64,000 nucleotides of DNA from Streptomyces albus subsp. albus (GCF_000719865.1 NZ_JOID01000026.1:21562-85561), one strand, 5' to 3'. Shown: positions 26,758 to 36,630, counted from the stretch's first letter. The notes: generated from the sequence alone by a model not told the origin. Numbers and translations are program-made.

Positions 26758-28479
26758 TCACACCGTGTCGGGGACGCCCGGCAGGCCGGCGCCGCGCAGC
26801 ACATGCGCGAGGTTCCGGTACCGCTGGGGCGAGCCGGCCGCCGCTTCCAGCAACGGCGGCACCAGCTCACCCGGAGCGGTCTCCGCCACCCGGACCGCCT
26901 GCTCGTCCGTACGGGCCCGGAGCATCCCGCCCAGCAGAACCGCGGTCTCGTCGTGGCGGCCCGCGGCGCGCAGGGCGAGCGCGGTGTCCGCCACCTCGGC
27001 CGCCGGGCGGCCCGCGCACTGGGCCAGCAGCGCCCGGCAGTCGTCGCCGCGCCCCGCGTCGGCGAGGGCTCCGGCCACCGCGGCGAGCGCGGGCGGGGGC
27101 AGCGCGGCGGCCTCCCACACCAGCGTGGCGACCTCGGCGGCCAGCCCTTCCCGCTCCAGTGCCCCGGCGAGGAGCGGCAACCGGTGCGGCGCTCCGGAGA
27201 CGGCCTCGCACAGCAGCGCGTAGGCCTCGCCGCCGCGGCCCGCGGCCCGCAGAACCCGCAGCCGGGCCGCCGTTTCCCGCGCCTCGTCGCGCGCCGCGGC
27301 CAGGAGTTCCCGGTTCCGGGCGGAGGCGCGTTCGCGCCGCTCGCCGTCCTCGTCCCGTTCACCGGTCTCGTACGCGCCGGCGAACCGCGCCCCGCGCGGT
27401 GCGGCCGGGGCGGCCGCCGGAGGACCGGGGACGGAACCGGGGCCGGGATCCGGGCCGGGGCCGGTGGCCGCCGGCGGTTCGGCGCGCGCGGTGTTCTCGT
27501 CCACCTCCTCGGTCTCCAGTCCTGCGAAGCGCGCCCCGCGCGGCCGGACCGCCCGCTTCGGTGCGGCCCGACGAGGGGACTCCGGCTCACCGGCACGCCC
27601 GGCGGCCGGCCCGGGGCTCCGGGGCCGGCGTCCGGTACCCGGTTCGGTGGGGAGTTCCGAGGACGCCGGGGGAACTGACGACGGCGCAGGTCCGAGCGAG
27701 CCCTCAGGTCCGAGCGGTGCCCGGGGTCCGGACGGTGCCCCCGCACCGAACGATGCCCCGGCCGCGGGACCGGTCAGTCCGGCTGGGAACGCGGACGGGG
27801 CGATGGGACCGGTGGCCGAACCAGGACCGGCGGGGGCTGCCTCCCCGGTCCGGGAACGCCCGGGGCCGACGCCGCCCGCCCCCGGGCGCCGGGGAACGGC
27901 CCCGGCCGATCCCGTCGCCCGGGCAGCCGCTTCCGCGGCGTTCCGGGACTCCCGGCCCTCCCCGGCCTCCCGGACGTCCAGGGCCTCCAGCCGCCTGCGC
28001 AGCTCCGCGCAACGGGCCGAGGCCCGGTTCACATCGTCCTCCGCCCAGGCCAGTTCGGTACCGTTCCGGGCGCTCACGCCCACAGCGGACCCGGCGCCCG
28101 GGGCGGAGCCGGCCAGCCTCCGGAGCCGGACCGCCGCGTACCGGCGTTCCCGGATCATCACGTCGAGCCGGCCCAGGAGTGCCTGCCGCCCGCCCGGACG
28201 GGCGTCGTACGCGGCGGCGGCCACCCGGTACGCCTCCCGCACTCTCTCGTACACCTGCTCGGTGGCGGGGATGCCGTACAACGCCGCGAAGTCCTGGAGC
28301 AGGGCCTCGGCCACATCCCAGGGGAGCATCTCCCGCCCCTGGGAGCAGGCGTCCATACCCTCCGGGTCGCGCCTCAGAAAGACCGCGTACCAGCCGTCGG
28401 CCGGCTCCAGCGCGGCGGTCAGCTCCCCCAGCGCCTGCGTGAACTGCCCCATCGCAGCAAGGTGTTGTCCGTCCGTCAC
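26758..28479 (-). CDS. large conserved protein of unknown function with RGARFAG motifs
   Basis: 573 residues from GTG 28479 (GGGGAGAGAGAC upstream). GTG 28533 would add 18 residues but would put a 15-base inverted repeat inside the gene. Not recognised. N-terminal part (about 1-190) is a helical globular domain (QFTQALGELTAALEPADGWYAVFLRRD). The middle (about 200-360) is disordered Pro/Gly/Ala-rich. It ends in two copies of PRGARFAG, about 60 residues apart, each followed by an acidic stretch (ETEEVDEN; ETGERDEDGE). The C-terminal third is helical repeats of HEAT/TPR type. It looks like a scaffold; no catalytic motif is seen. Confidence 0.7.
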   Translation of the reverse strand: MTDGQHLAAMGQFTQALGELTAALEPADGWYAVFLRRDPEGMDACSQGREMLPWDVAEALLQDFAALYGIPATEQVYERVREAYRVAAAAYDARPGGRQALLGRLDVMIRERRYAAVRLRRLAGSAPGAGSAVGVSARNGTELAWAEDDVNRASARCAELRRRLEALDVREAGEGRESRNAAEAAARATGSAGAVPRRPGAGGVGPGRSRTGEAAPAGPGSATGPIAPSAFPAGLTGPAAGASFGAGAPSGPRAPLGPEGSLGPAPSSVPPASSELPTEPGTGRRPRSPGPAAGRAGEPESPRRAAPKRAVRPRGARFAGLETEEVDENTARAEPPAATGPGPDPGPGSVPGPPAAAPAAPRGARFAGAYETGERDEDGERRERASARNRELLAAARDEARETAARLRVLRAAGRGGEAYALLCEAVSGAPHRLPLLAGALEREGLAAEVATLVWEAAALPPPALAAVAGALADAGRGDDCRALLAQCAGRPAAEVADTALALRAAGRHDETAVLLGGMLRARTDEQAVRVAETAPGELVPPLLEAAAGSPQRYRNLAHVLRGAGLPGVPDTV

Positions 28480-28510
28480 TCTCGCGTCTCTCTCCCCGCC
28501 GCGCGGTACG

Positions 28511-28525
28511 TGCCACTCCGTGGCA
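28511..28525. promoter_or_regulatory. inverted repeat upstream of the 573-residue protein
   Basis: TGCCAC-TCC-GTGGCA, six-base perfect arms, 32 bases before the preferred start at 28479. Could be an operator; no regulator is suggested by context. Confidence 0.35.
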
Positions 28526-28664
28526 TTGGACACCGCGCGTGTTCGGTGGGAGTGACGGCGACGCTACGGACGCTTTTCCTCCGGATGTGACGGCGCGGTG
28601 CGCGCGCCGACAGCGGAGCGCGCGCCGCCCCGCGAGAGCGGAGGCCGGGCGGGCAGGGACCCGG

Positions 28665-29045
28665 TCAGAAGGTGACGGCGATCCCCGTGTGCGGCCGCTT
28701 GCCCAGCCGCGCCAGCGCTCCGGCCAGGTCGACGACCCGGAAGCGCCAGCCGTACTTGCGGGTCAGGGCCCGCCGGACGAGGACGAGCCCCGCCGGGTCC
28801 AGCAGCCGCGCCTCGCCCGGGACGGACCGTGCGCCCTCCTCCACGTGACCCCGCACGTCGCACGGCGTCACGGTCACCCGGCCGCTGTTGCGGATCCGCT
28901 TGACCTTCCCCGTGTCGCTCTTCGTCCAGATGTAGAGCCGCTCACCGTCGGAGGCCGCCCAGACGGGGGTGGGCACGGGGGTGCCGTCCCGCCGGTGGGT
29001 CACCAGCCGGACGTACGGAGCGCGAGCGAGTTCGTCGGGGACCAT
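28665..29045 (-). CDS. PPOX-class F420-dependent oxidoreductase
   Basis: 126 residues. Small split-barrel flavin/deazaflavin fold: YVRLVTHRRDGTPVPTPVWAA, LYIWTKSDTGKVKRIRNSGR, VTVTPCDVRG. This TSDTGKxKRIRN-like stretch marks the F420-binding PPOX subgroup common in actinobacteria. Substrate unknown. It lies between the 573-residue gene and ggt, with gaps of 185 and 254 bases, so probably its own unit. Confidence 0.85.
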   Translation of the reverse strand: MVPDELARAPYVRLVTHRRDGTPVPTPVWAASDGERLYIWTKSDTGKVKRIRNSGRVTVTPCDVRGHVEEGARSVPGEARLLDPAGLVLVRRALTRKYGWRFRVVDLAGALARLGKRPHTGIAVTF

Positions 29046-29299
29046 GCGCCAACCCTACGGGCCGGACCCGCACGGCCATGCCCGGCCCCGGGGGCCCGGC
29101 CCCTCCGCCTCGGCTCCTCCTCGCCCCTCCCGGCTCCCATGCCGGAGCCGGACGGGCAGACGGCCGGAGAGACCAAGAAGGCCAGGACAGCCGAGAGGGC
29201 CAGGACGGCCCCGGACAGCCGAGCCGGGAGGCCGAGAGGCCGAGAGCCGGGACGACCGTGACGCCTTCGACTCGACGCGCCCGAGACCCGCCGCTTCTG

Positions 29300-31177
29300 T
29301 CAGCCCTCCTCCCCGTCCTCCGCCTCCGCCTCCGCCACCACCATCGCCGAACCGCCGCCCCGCCGCTCCTTCTCCGCCGCGGCCAGCCAGCGGCCGTCGG
29401 GGAGCAGCCGGACACCCGTCACCGCGCCGATCTCCGGGTTGCGCGCGAAGCGGTGGCCCACGGCCTCCAGCCGCTGCCGCACCGGGTCGTCCCACAGGCC
29501 CGGCTCCATCTGCGTGGTGGCCGTGTTGCGCTGGCTGACGCGCGGGGCGGCGATGGCCTCGGCGAGCGGCATACCGCGGTCCAGGTGGTTCGTGAGCGTC
29601 TGCAGCACGGTGGTGATGATCGTCGAGCCGCCCGGCGACCCGAGGGCCACGACCGGCCGGCGGTCCGCGTCGAGCACGATCGTCGGGGCCATGGACGACC
29701 GCGGCCGCTTGCCCGGGCCGGGGAGGTTCGGGTCGGGGACGCCGGGGCCGGCGGGCGTGAAGGAGAAGTCGGTCAGTTCGTTGTTCAGCAGGAAGCCGCG
29801 GCCGGGCACGGTGATGCCGCTGCCGCCGGTCTGCTCGATGGTGAGGGTGTACGCGACGACGTTGCCCCAGCGGTCGGCCGTGGTGAGATGCGTGGTGCTC
29901 TCGCCCTCGTACGTCGTCGGCGCCGCCGCGCCGCCCGCGCGGCAGGCGGCCGGGTCCCGCGGATCGCCGGGCGCCACCGGGCTGCTCAGCACCGCGTCGT
30001 CCCGGATCAGGCACTCCCGGGAGTCGGCGAAGCGCTGCGACAGCAGCTCCCGCGCCGGGACGTCCTCGAACGCCGGGTCGCCGACCCACCGGCCCCGGTC
30101 GGCGAACGCCAGCCGGCTCGCCTCGATCAGCCGGTGCAGATGACGTCGCTCGTCCGCCGCCGCGAGGTCGGTGTTCTCCAGGATGTTGAGCGCCTCGCCG
30201 ACGGTCGTACCACCGGACGAGGACGGCGCCATGCCGTACACGTCCAGGCCTCGGTACTCGGTGTGGGACGGCGCCTGGCGCTTCGTCCGGTACTCCCGCA
30301 GATCGGCGGTGGTCAGGTCACCGGGCCGCGGCTCGCGGCCGGCGCCGGGGCGGACCGGGGGGCGGCGGACGGTGTCCGTGATGTCGCGGGCCAGCTCGCC
30401 CCGGTACAGTGCCCGGCCGCCGCCGCGGGCCAACTCGCCGTAGGTGCGGGCGAGATCGGGGTTGCGGAGGGTCGAGCCGACGGCGGGCGGCTCGCCGCCG
30501 GGCAGGAACAGCTCGGCGGAGGCGGGGAAGTCCCGGAAGCGCTCCTCGTTGTCGGCGGTCTGCTGCCGGAACGTCTCGTCGACGGTGAAGCCGTGCCGGG
30601 CGATCCGCTGGGCGGGCCGCAGCACGTACCGGAGGGACTTGGTGCCCCAGGCGCCGAGAGCGGTGTCCCAGGTGGCGGCCGTGCCGGGGGTGCCGACGGA
30701 GAGGCCGCTGGTGACGGCCTCGCCGAAGGGGACCGGTTCGCCGTCCTCGCCGAGAAAGAGGGTCTCGTCGGCGGTGCGCGGGGCGGTCTCGCGGCCGTCG
30801 ATGGTGCGCACGGTGCGCCGCTTCGCGTCGTAGTACACGAAGTAGCCCCCGCCGCCGATCCCGGCGGAGTAGGGCTCGGTGACGCCGAGCGCGGCCGCGG
30901 TCGCGACGGCCGCGTCCACGGCGTTGCCGCCGCGCCGCAGGATCTCGATGCCGGCCGCCGAGGCGTCCGCGTCGACGCTGGCGACGGCACCGCCGTATCC
31001 GGTGGCCACCGGTGCCTTGGCGGGCGGGGCCGCGGCGGGAAACCCGCCGGCCCGGGCGCTGTCCGCCGGCACCGCCCCCGTCCCCGCCCCCGTCGGTGGC
31101 GCGGCCGCCGCCGTGGACAGGACGGCGGCCATGGCCGCGAGCAGCGACAGACTCCGTACGGCGGCGGGACGGGTCAT
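29300..31177 (-). CDS. ggt: gamma-glutamyltransferase, secreted
   Basis: 625 residues from ATG 31177, with GGAGG five bases upstream (earlier frame starts are rejected). A signal peptide (MTRPAAVRSLSLLAAMAAVL) is followed by the Ntn-hydrolase fold. It cleaves glutathione and other gamma-glutamyl compounds outside the cell. Self-processing nucleophile is expected at Thr428 in STTHL, giving large and small subunits. Further marks: GIGGGGYFVYYD, APSSSGGTT and GSPGGSTI. An Ala/Pro-rich linker lies between the signal peptide and the domain. Confidence 0.94.
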   Translation of the reverse strand: MTRPAAVRSLSLLAAMAAVLSTAAAAPPTGAGTGAVPADSARAGGFPAAAPPAKAPVATGYGGAVASVDADASAAGIEILRRGGNAVDAAVATAAALGVTEPYSAGIGGGGYFVYYDAKRRTVRTIDGRETAPRTADETLFLGEDGEPVPFGEAVTSGLSVGTPGTAATWDTALGAWGTKSLRYVLRPAQRIARHGFTVDETFRQQTADNEERFRDFPASAELFLPGGEPPAVGSTLRNPDLARTYGELARGGGRALYRGELARDITDTVRRPPVRPGAGREPRPGDLTTADLREYRTKRQAPSHTEYRGLDVYGMAPSSSGGTTVGEALNILENTDLAAADERRHLHRLIEASRLAFADRGRWVGDPAFEDVPARELLSQRFADSRECLIRDDAVLSSPVAPGDPRDPAACRAGGAAAPTTYEGESTTHLTTADRWGNVVAYTLTIEQTGGSGITVPGRGFLLNNELTDFSFTPAGPGVPDPNLPGPGKRPRSSMAPTIVLDADRRPVVALGSPGGSTIITTVLQTLTNHLDRGMPLAEAIAAPRVSQRNTATTQMEPGLWDDPVRQRLEAVGHRFARNPEIGAVTGVRLLPDGRWLAAAEKERRGGGSAMVVAEAEAEDGEEG

Positions 31178-31451
31178 GCGAACCTCCATCGGCACGGGCT
31201 CGGGTAGGACGCGGGGGCACGGAAGTACGGGGGGAGGGAACGGGAGGCGGGGCGACACGGACACGGACAGGGAACCCGGCGCACACGGCGCACACGGCGC
31301 GCGGGCCGCGCACCACCGGACCGAACAGCTCCAACCAGGCCTCCGGCAGCGGTCGTTCGCGGCAGCCTAACCGCGCCGCCCGCTGCCCGTCAGCAGCGCC
31401 ACGCGCCCGCCGCCCGGCCCGCCGTCACGGCACATCCCTGTGTCGGCCGGG

Positions 31452-34400
31452 TCAGCCCGTGCCGTGTGCCGCGTCGTCGTCCCGGCTCTGTGAGGGCGTC
31501 GCGGGGCAGCTCCGCCGGAACGGTACGCCGGGCAGGTGAACACGCCATTCGAAGGGCGCGAAACCACCGTCGGCGACGCGGCACGCCATGCCGAGGGGGT
31601 CGGCCGCGATGGCCGGGCCGTCGCCGAGGTCCCACAGGCGGACGCTGCCTTCGCTCGTGGTGAGCACGGTCCGGCCGTCGGGGGCGAACACCACGTCCCA
31701 CACCGACCCGGGATGCGGGAGGGTCCCCGCCACGTGGGCCCGGGCCGGTTCGGTGACGCTCCAGAGCGTGACGGTACTGCCCCATACTCCGGGGGCCGTG
31801 GCCACCAGGGTTCCGTCGGGGTGGATCGCCTGTGCGCGCCCGTCGATGGTGCCGAGCAGTTCGGGGCCGTCGCGGCCGCGGACGTCCCACAGTTGGGTAC
31901 CGGTCACCGCGATGTGGCCGTCCGCGCTGAACACCTCACTGCTGCGGACGTCGGCCAGGGCATCGCGGGACAGGGGCACCAAGCCGTCGTGGCCCGCCCC
32001 GGCCTCCCACAGGCTGACGCCCCCGTCCCGCTCGGGGACGACGAGCCGGCGCCCGTCGGGGCTGAAGGCGAGGTCGCCGAGCGCGCTGTGGCCGGCGACC
32101 TCGGAGACCACCGAGGGGTCGGCCGGGCGGGAGACGTCCCACAGGCGCAGTCCGTCTCCCAGAACGGCCAGGTGCGGGGCGTCGGGGGCGAAGGCGAGGG
32201 AGGGCCCGAGATCGTCGTCCGGCGCCCCGCGGAGCTTGCCGGCGAGGCGTGCGCGTCCGGGGTCGGTGACGTCCCACAGTTCGACGGCGTCGGCGTACGC
32301 ACAGGCCAGCAGGGTGCCGTCGGCGCTGAGGGCGAGGTCGGAGGTGCCTCCCCCACGGGCCGGGAGCGTGGCGGTGCGCCGGGGCGCGGCGCGGTCGGAG
32401 AGGTCCCACAGCTCGATCCGGCCACGCCGGACGAAGGCCAAGGTCGAGCCGTCCGGGGCGAGTTCGATGTCCATCGTGTCGCTGTCACCGGGAATGGCCG
32501 CCGCGACACGGGCGGATGCGAACTCCCAGCGCACGGCCTCCTGGCGGCCCACCGACACCATCGAACGGCCGTCGGGGCCGAAAGCCAGGGTGTCGACGGG
32601 GCCGCGGCCGTGGCCCGCCAGGCCGGCCTCCCGGCGCGGTGTGCCGCGGTCGCCGAGCCTCCAGACGGCCGCGGTGCCGTCGAGGTGCCCGGTTGACAGC
32701 CGCGTCCCGTCCGGGGTGAAGGCGAGCCCTTCGACGTAGCTGGTGGTCGCGCTCCACCGGGCGACGGGCTCGGTCTCGTCGGGGGAGGTGACGTCGATGA
32801 GTCCGACGTCCTTCCATGAGGCGACCGCCACCAGGCGGCCGTCCGGGCTGAACGCGGCGGGGCCGGATCCCGGCAGCCGGTCGCCGGGCTCGGGGCGCCG
32901 GGGGTCGGCGACGTCCCACAGGCGGGCCTCCCGTGCGCCGGTCTCCTCCGAGACGGTGAGGAGTGTGCGGCCGTCCGGGGCGAACGTCACCGCGTCCGTC
33001 CCGGTGACGTCCCCGGTGACCGAGGTCCGGCGCGGGGACCGGGGGCCGGAGAGGTCCCACAGGGTGAGCGCGCCGGCGGTGGCGTCCTCGCCGCGCCGTC
33101 CCACCGCGGCCAGCCTGGTTCCGTCCCGGTCCAGGGCGACGGCCCCGGCCCGGCCGGGCATGTCGCGGACGTGCGGCGACGCGAGGCGCCGGGGGGCGGT
33201 GCCCTCGTGGAATCCGGTGATGTCCCACAGCGTCACCCGGCCGCCGCAGACGGCGGCGAGGAGGTGACCGTCCCGACCGCCGAGGGCGGCGCGTCCGAGG
33301 GTGTCCGAGGCGCACGGCAGCCTGACCGGCGGGGTGTCGGGGGCGGGGATCCGGCCGACGTCCCACAGGTGCAGTTCGTCGGCCGACGAGGAGACCAGCG
33401 TCCGACCGTCGGGGCTGAGCGCGGTGTCGAAGAAACCGCCGCGGCGCGAGAAGCTGCCGCGGTACGGGCCGGACAGCGTCTCGGACAGGCTCTGGCGGGC
33501 GTCGGCGGAGGGCTTGAGGGCGTACGCGGCGAGGGCCAGATCGAGGGCGTGGTCCGGGTCGGCCGTTCGCGCCGCTCCGGCCTGTGCCAGCAGGGCCCGC
33601 TGGGTGGCCAGCTCGTGCGCTTCGTCCGCGGCCTGCCACTGGCGCAGGGCGATCACCGTCGAGGCGATCGTCACGCACAGTGCCAGCGCCAGAGCCAGGG
33701 CCACGCGCTGCAGCACCTTGCGGCGCCGTGCCTCGCGGTGCCGTTCGTGGTCGGCGGCCCGCACGCCGGCGTCCAGGAACTCCTTTTCGCGTGCGGGCAG
33801 TTCGTCCAGTTCGAGGGCCGCCCGGAGTCTGCTGCCCCGGTAGAGGAACTCGGGTCTGCGGCCGCCGTCGTCCCACTCCGCGGCGGCCGCGCGCAGCCGC
33901 TGGCGCAGGAGCAGGCCGGCGGCGTCCTCCCGGATCCAGTCGCGGAGCGTGGGCCAGGCGCGCAGCAGCGACTCGTGGGCGATCTGCACGGTGTCGTGGT
34001 CCACGGTCAGCAGCCGGTGGCGGGCCAGCCGGTCGCGGATCTCCCGGGTGCCGTCGGGCAGGTCGCTGAGCGGGACCCGGTGGCGCACGACGGCCGTGCC
34101 CCCGTCCGGAGGCAGGTGCACCAGGAGGAGGAGCAGGGTGCGGAGTGTCCGCTGCCCCTGCTTGTCCAGGGATCCATGGAGATCCCTGCCCGTGGTGGCC
34201 ACCGACTCCCAGATGCCGCCGGTGGCCTGGTAGGCGGCGAGGGTGAGCCGCGTGCCGCTGCGGCGCCGCCACGTCTCGCGCAGCGCGTGGGCCAGGAAGG
34301 GGAGTGCGGCTGCCGTGTCGGTGTCCTGGCCCTGGGTCAGGTCGCGCAGCAGCCGGTCCGTCAGTCCGTCTTCCAGGGTCAGGCCCACGGCGGCGGCCGG

Positions 34401-35804
34401 CTCCTCGATGGCGGCGCGAAGTTCCGGCTCCCCCATCGGGGACAGTGTGAGGGCGCGGGGGAGAACACGTTGCAGCCCGGGGTGGGCCAGGCAGTTGCCG
34501 TAGTGGTCGGCGCGCAGTCCCAGCACCACCTTCGGACGGGGGCCGGGTCCGTCACCGGTGAGGAGGTCGAGGAACGCGGCGCGTTCCCCGGGGTCGTCGC
34601 ACCGGGTGAAGACTTCCTCGAACTGGTCGACCACCAGGAGCCGGCAGGCCGGCCGGCCCGGGCGTGGGTCGGGGAAGCGGCCCTTTCCGAGGCCCGCGGC
34701 CGCCTCGTCCGGTGTCAGGCCGGCCGCGGCGGCCCAGGCCCGGGCCAACGTGCGCATCGGGTTCCTGCCGGGGGCCGCGAGGAGCAGTGCGGGGGTGCGG
34801 GCCGGTGTCCCGCCCGGCCCGCGGGCCTCCAGCCGGGCGAGCAGGCCGGCGCGCAGCAGGGAGGACTTGCCCGCGCCCGATGCCCCGATCAGGACCACCG
34901 GCCCCCTGTCCGTGTCGTCCGTGGCGGCGTCGAGGAGGCGGGCGGAGAGGTCTCCGCGGCCGAAGAAGTACGGGCTGTCCTCGGCCCGGAACGGTTCCAG
35001 GCCGGGGTAGGGGCAGGGCACGTCCGCCGGCGGCTCCGCTCCGCCGGCGGCAGCGGCCGGGGCGGCGGGGTAGGCGCGGTTGCGGGCCAGGACGAGTGAG
35101 CCCAGCATGCCCTCGCTGTGGCGGGCGGGCCGCACTCGCGGGTCCTCCGCGAAGGCCCGGTCCAGCGCGGCGTGGAGGGAGTCGGCCGTCAGCCACGGTG
35201 GTCCGGCCGGATCGCCCTCGCGCAGCAGCCGCAGCAGCCGCCCGGTGAACAAGGTGTGGCGTTCGCCCTCGGGGGCGAAGGAGAGCGCGAAGTGCGAGGC
35301 CGAGCTGAGGAGGAAACTGCCCCGCGGCCGGGCGGTGGCGAACGGCCTGCGGGCTCCGCCGTCGGACGGTGGCGGGGTGCCGCGTCCGGAGAAGCAGCAG
35401 TCGAGGACGACCAGGCTGCCGTGGGGAGCCTCACCGAGCAGATCGCGCAGGGTGCGGTAGGGGACCGCCTGGGCAACGCGGTCGGCGCCCCTGCTGGCGC
35501 GGGTGGCGAGGTACAACGCGTCACGGGGGCCGAGCAGACCGTGGCCGACGTAGTACACCAGCACGGGTCCGCCGGCGCGGCCGGTGGTCTCCTCCACCGC
35601 GGCGATCACCTGGGCCGGGCCCGCGTCGGCGGGAACACGGGTGACCTGCGCCGGGTCCATCCCGCAGATGTCGGCCAGCGTTCGCTGCACCTCGTCGAGT
35701 GTGGTGTCGACCGACGGCAGAGGGGCGAGCCGTGATCCCGGGGCATGGGCCCCGGTGCCGAAGAGGACCGCGCGGACCTCCCCGTCCGCGAGGCTGCCCG
35801 TCAT
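31452..35804 (-). CDS. caspase-like protease - STAND NTPase - double WD40 propeller protein
   Basis: 1450 residues. Order: caspase-like domain (about 10-245) with the His-Cys dyad at His88 (VYYVGHG) and Cys137 (LDCCFSG); the nSTAND entry motif CPYPGLEPFRAED (264-276) and SPYFFGR; NTPase with Walker A GASGAGKSS (307-315) and Walker B LLVVDQFEEVF (389-399); helical winged region; one transmembrane helix near 698-720; then 14 WD-type blades (LWDV, LWDI, LWDL and variants) ending near 1430, enough for two seven-bladed propellers. The gene overlaps EACC1 by four bases (ATGA), and pyrimidine-rich sequence replaces a ribosome site, so translation is coupled. The layout is that of NTP-dependent conflict systems described in multicellular bacteria: the propellers sense a signal, the STAND module switches and the protease acts, perhaps killing the cell. 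Function is inferred. Confidence 0.92.
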   Translation of the reverse strand: MTGSLADGEVRAVLFGTGAHAPGSRLAPLPSVDTTLDEVQRTLADICGMDPAQVTRVPADAGPAQVIAAVEETTGRAGGPVLVYYVGHGLLGPRDALYLATRASRGADRVAQAVPYRTLRDLLGEAPHGSLVVLDCCFSGRGTPPPSDGGARRPFATARPRGSFLLSSASHFALSFAPEGERHTLFTGRLLRLLREGDPAGPPWLTADSLHAALDRAFAEDPRVRPARHSEGMLGSLVLARNRAYPAAPAAAAGGAEPPADVPCPYPGLEPFRAEDSPYFFGRGDLSARLLDAATDDTDRGPVVLIGASGAGKSSLLRAGLLARLEARGPGGTPARTPALLLAAPGRNPMRTLARAWAAAAGLTPDEAAAGLGKGRFPDPRPGRPACRLLVVDQFEEVFTRCDDPGERAAFLDLLTGDGPGPRPKVVLGLRADHYGNCLAHPGLQRVLPRALTLSPMGEPELRAAIEEPAAAVGLTLEDGLTDRLLRDLTQGQDTDTAAALPFLAHALRETWRRRSGTRLTLAAYQATGGIWESVATTGRDLHGSLDKQGQRTLRTLLLLLVHLPPDGGTAVVRHRVPLSDLPDGTREIRDRLARHRLLTVDHDTVQIAHESLLRAWPTLRDWIREDAAGLLLRQRLRAAAAEWDDGGRRPEFLYRGSRLRAALELDELPAREKEFLDAGVRAADHERHREARRRKVLQRVALALALALCVTIASTVIALRQWQAADEAHELATQRALLAQAGAARTADPDHALDLALAAYALKPSADARQSLSETLSGPYRGSFSRRGGFFDTALSPDGRTLVSSSADELHLWDVGRIPAPDTPPVRLPCASDTLGRAALGGRDGHLLAAVCGGRVTLWDITGFHEGTAPRRLASPHVRDMPGRAGAVALDRDGTRLAAVGRRGEDATAGALTLWDLSGPRSPRRTSVTGDVTGTDAVTFAPDGRTLLTVSEETGAREARLWDVADPRRPEPGDRLPGSGPAAFSPDGRLVAVASWKDVGLIDVTSPDETEPVARWSATTSYVEGLAFTPDGTRLSTGHLDGTAAVWRLGDRGTPRREAGLAGHGRGPVDTLAFGPDGRSMVSVGRQEAVRWEFASARVAAAIPGDSDTMDIELAPDGSTLAFVRRGRIELWDLSDRAAPRRTATLPARGGGTSDLALSADGTLLACAYADAVELWDVTDPGRARLAGKLRGAPDDDLGPSLAFAPDAPHLAVLGDGLRLWDVSRPADPSVVSEVAGHSALGDLAFSPDGRRLVVPERDGGVSLWEAGAGHDGLVPLSRDALADVRSSEVFSADGHIAVTGTQLWDVRGRDGPELLGTIDGRAQAIHPDGTLVATAPGVWGSTVTLWSVTEPARAHVAGTLPHPGSVWDVVFAPDGRTVLTTSEGSVRLWDLGDGPAIAADPLGMACRVADGGFAPFEWRVHLPGVPFRRSCPATPSQSRDDDAAHGTG

Positions 35805-36217
35805 GACGGTGAGGAGGAGGAGTCACCTTCTTGCGCCGGGGCGTTTCCTCCTGGTCGTGCCAGGCGTTCGGCGAGGGCCGCGGCTTCCTCGGGGGTCATC
35901 GAACGTGCCTGGCGGGAGGAGATGGTGATCTCGGTGCCGTCGGGGCGGGTCACGGTGATGGTGTGGCTCGCACGGCGGGTCTGAGCCCAGGCGACGACCG
36001 CTCCGGCGAACACCGCGGCGACACCGCCGGGTTCCAGCACCGCGACCAGCGCGTCGGTGGCCGCGCCCATGGCGCCCGCCGGGGCCGTTTCCGGCTCCCC
36101 CGCGTCGACGCGGTCCACGCGGCCGCGGAGCTCCGGCAGGCCGGTCAGCCAGCTCCGCAACTCCGCGGCGCCGCTTCCCTCCTCCGCGTCGTCGCGCACC
36201 GTCACCACCAGACGCAT
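35801..36217 (-). CDS. effector-associated constant component 1 (EACC1) protein
   Basis: 138 residues, ATG 36217 with GGGGGGACC upstream. N-terminal small alpha/beta segment (MRLVVTVRDDAEEGSGAAEL...WLTGLPELRGRV), a hydrophobic helix near 70-95 (GGVAAVFAGAVVAWAQTR), then TITVTRPDGTEITISSRQAR and a helical tail. This arrangement is the EACC1 family, known as a constant partner of variable effectors in STAND/caspase/trypsin-type conflict loci. It is the first gene of the two-gene operon. A TACGCT (reverse strand of 36252-36257) about 35 bases upstream is a candidate -10. It is thought to link the effector to the membrane or to an upstream signal. Confidence 0.85.
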   Translation of the reverse strand: MRLVVTVRDDAEEGSGAAELRSWLTGLPELRGRVDRVDAGEPETAPAGAMGAATDALVAVLEPGGVAAVFAGAVVAWAQTRRASHTITVTRPDGTEITISSRQARSMTPEEAAALAERLARPGGNAPAQEGDSSSSPS

Positions 36218-36630
36218 GGTCCCCCCGTCCGCACGGAATCCTCTCCGCGAGAGCGTAACGCCCCGGGCCGCTAGGGGTGGGAGGGTTGCCCTTCGGCCGC
36301 CGGTCGCCCCGCAGCCGTGCCGACGGCACCGTGCACACGGGACAGCCGCCGCACCCGCCGGTGCCGTGCGGTTCGATCACGGCGGCTCGGAGACGGCGGC
36401 GGCCGGCCCCGGCACCTCCGGTCCCCCACTGCTCACCGGTACCGGCCACCTCACCGGCCACCCGGGCGGGAAGCCGGAGACGGTACCGAAGGAGCCCACA
36501 CCCCGCCGCCGGTGCCCCGCCCCCGCCTCCTCGCCGCCCTCTCCCACGGCTCGCCGGGGAAGGCACCATCGGTGCGGACTACCCGCCCGCGCTCGAACAC
36601 GGATGCGCCGCAGCGCTACGATCCCCGGCC
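36218..36630. other. divergent intergenic region between EACC1 and the membrane protein
   Basis: 413 bases. It holds a candidate EACC1 -10 at 36252-36257 and, at the far end, TACGAT (36617-36622) eight bases before the ATG of the rightward gene. No coding potential or repeats noted. Confidence 0.5.
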
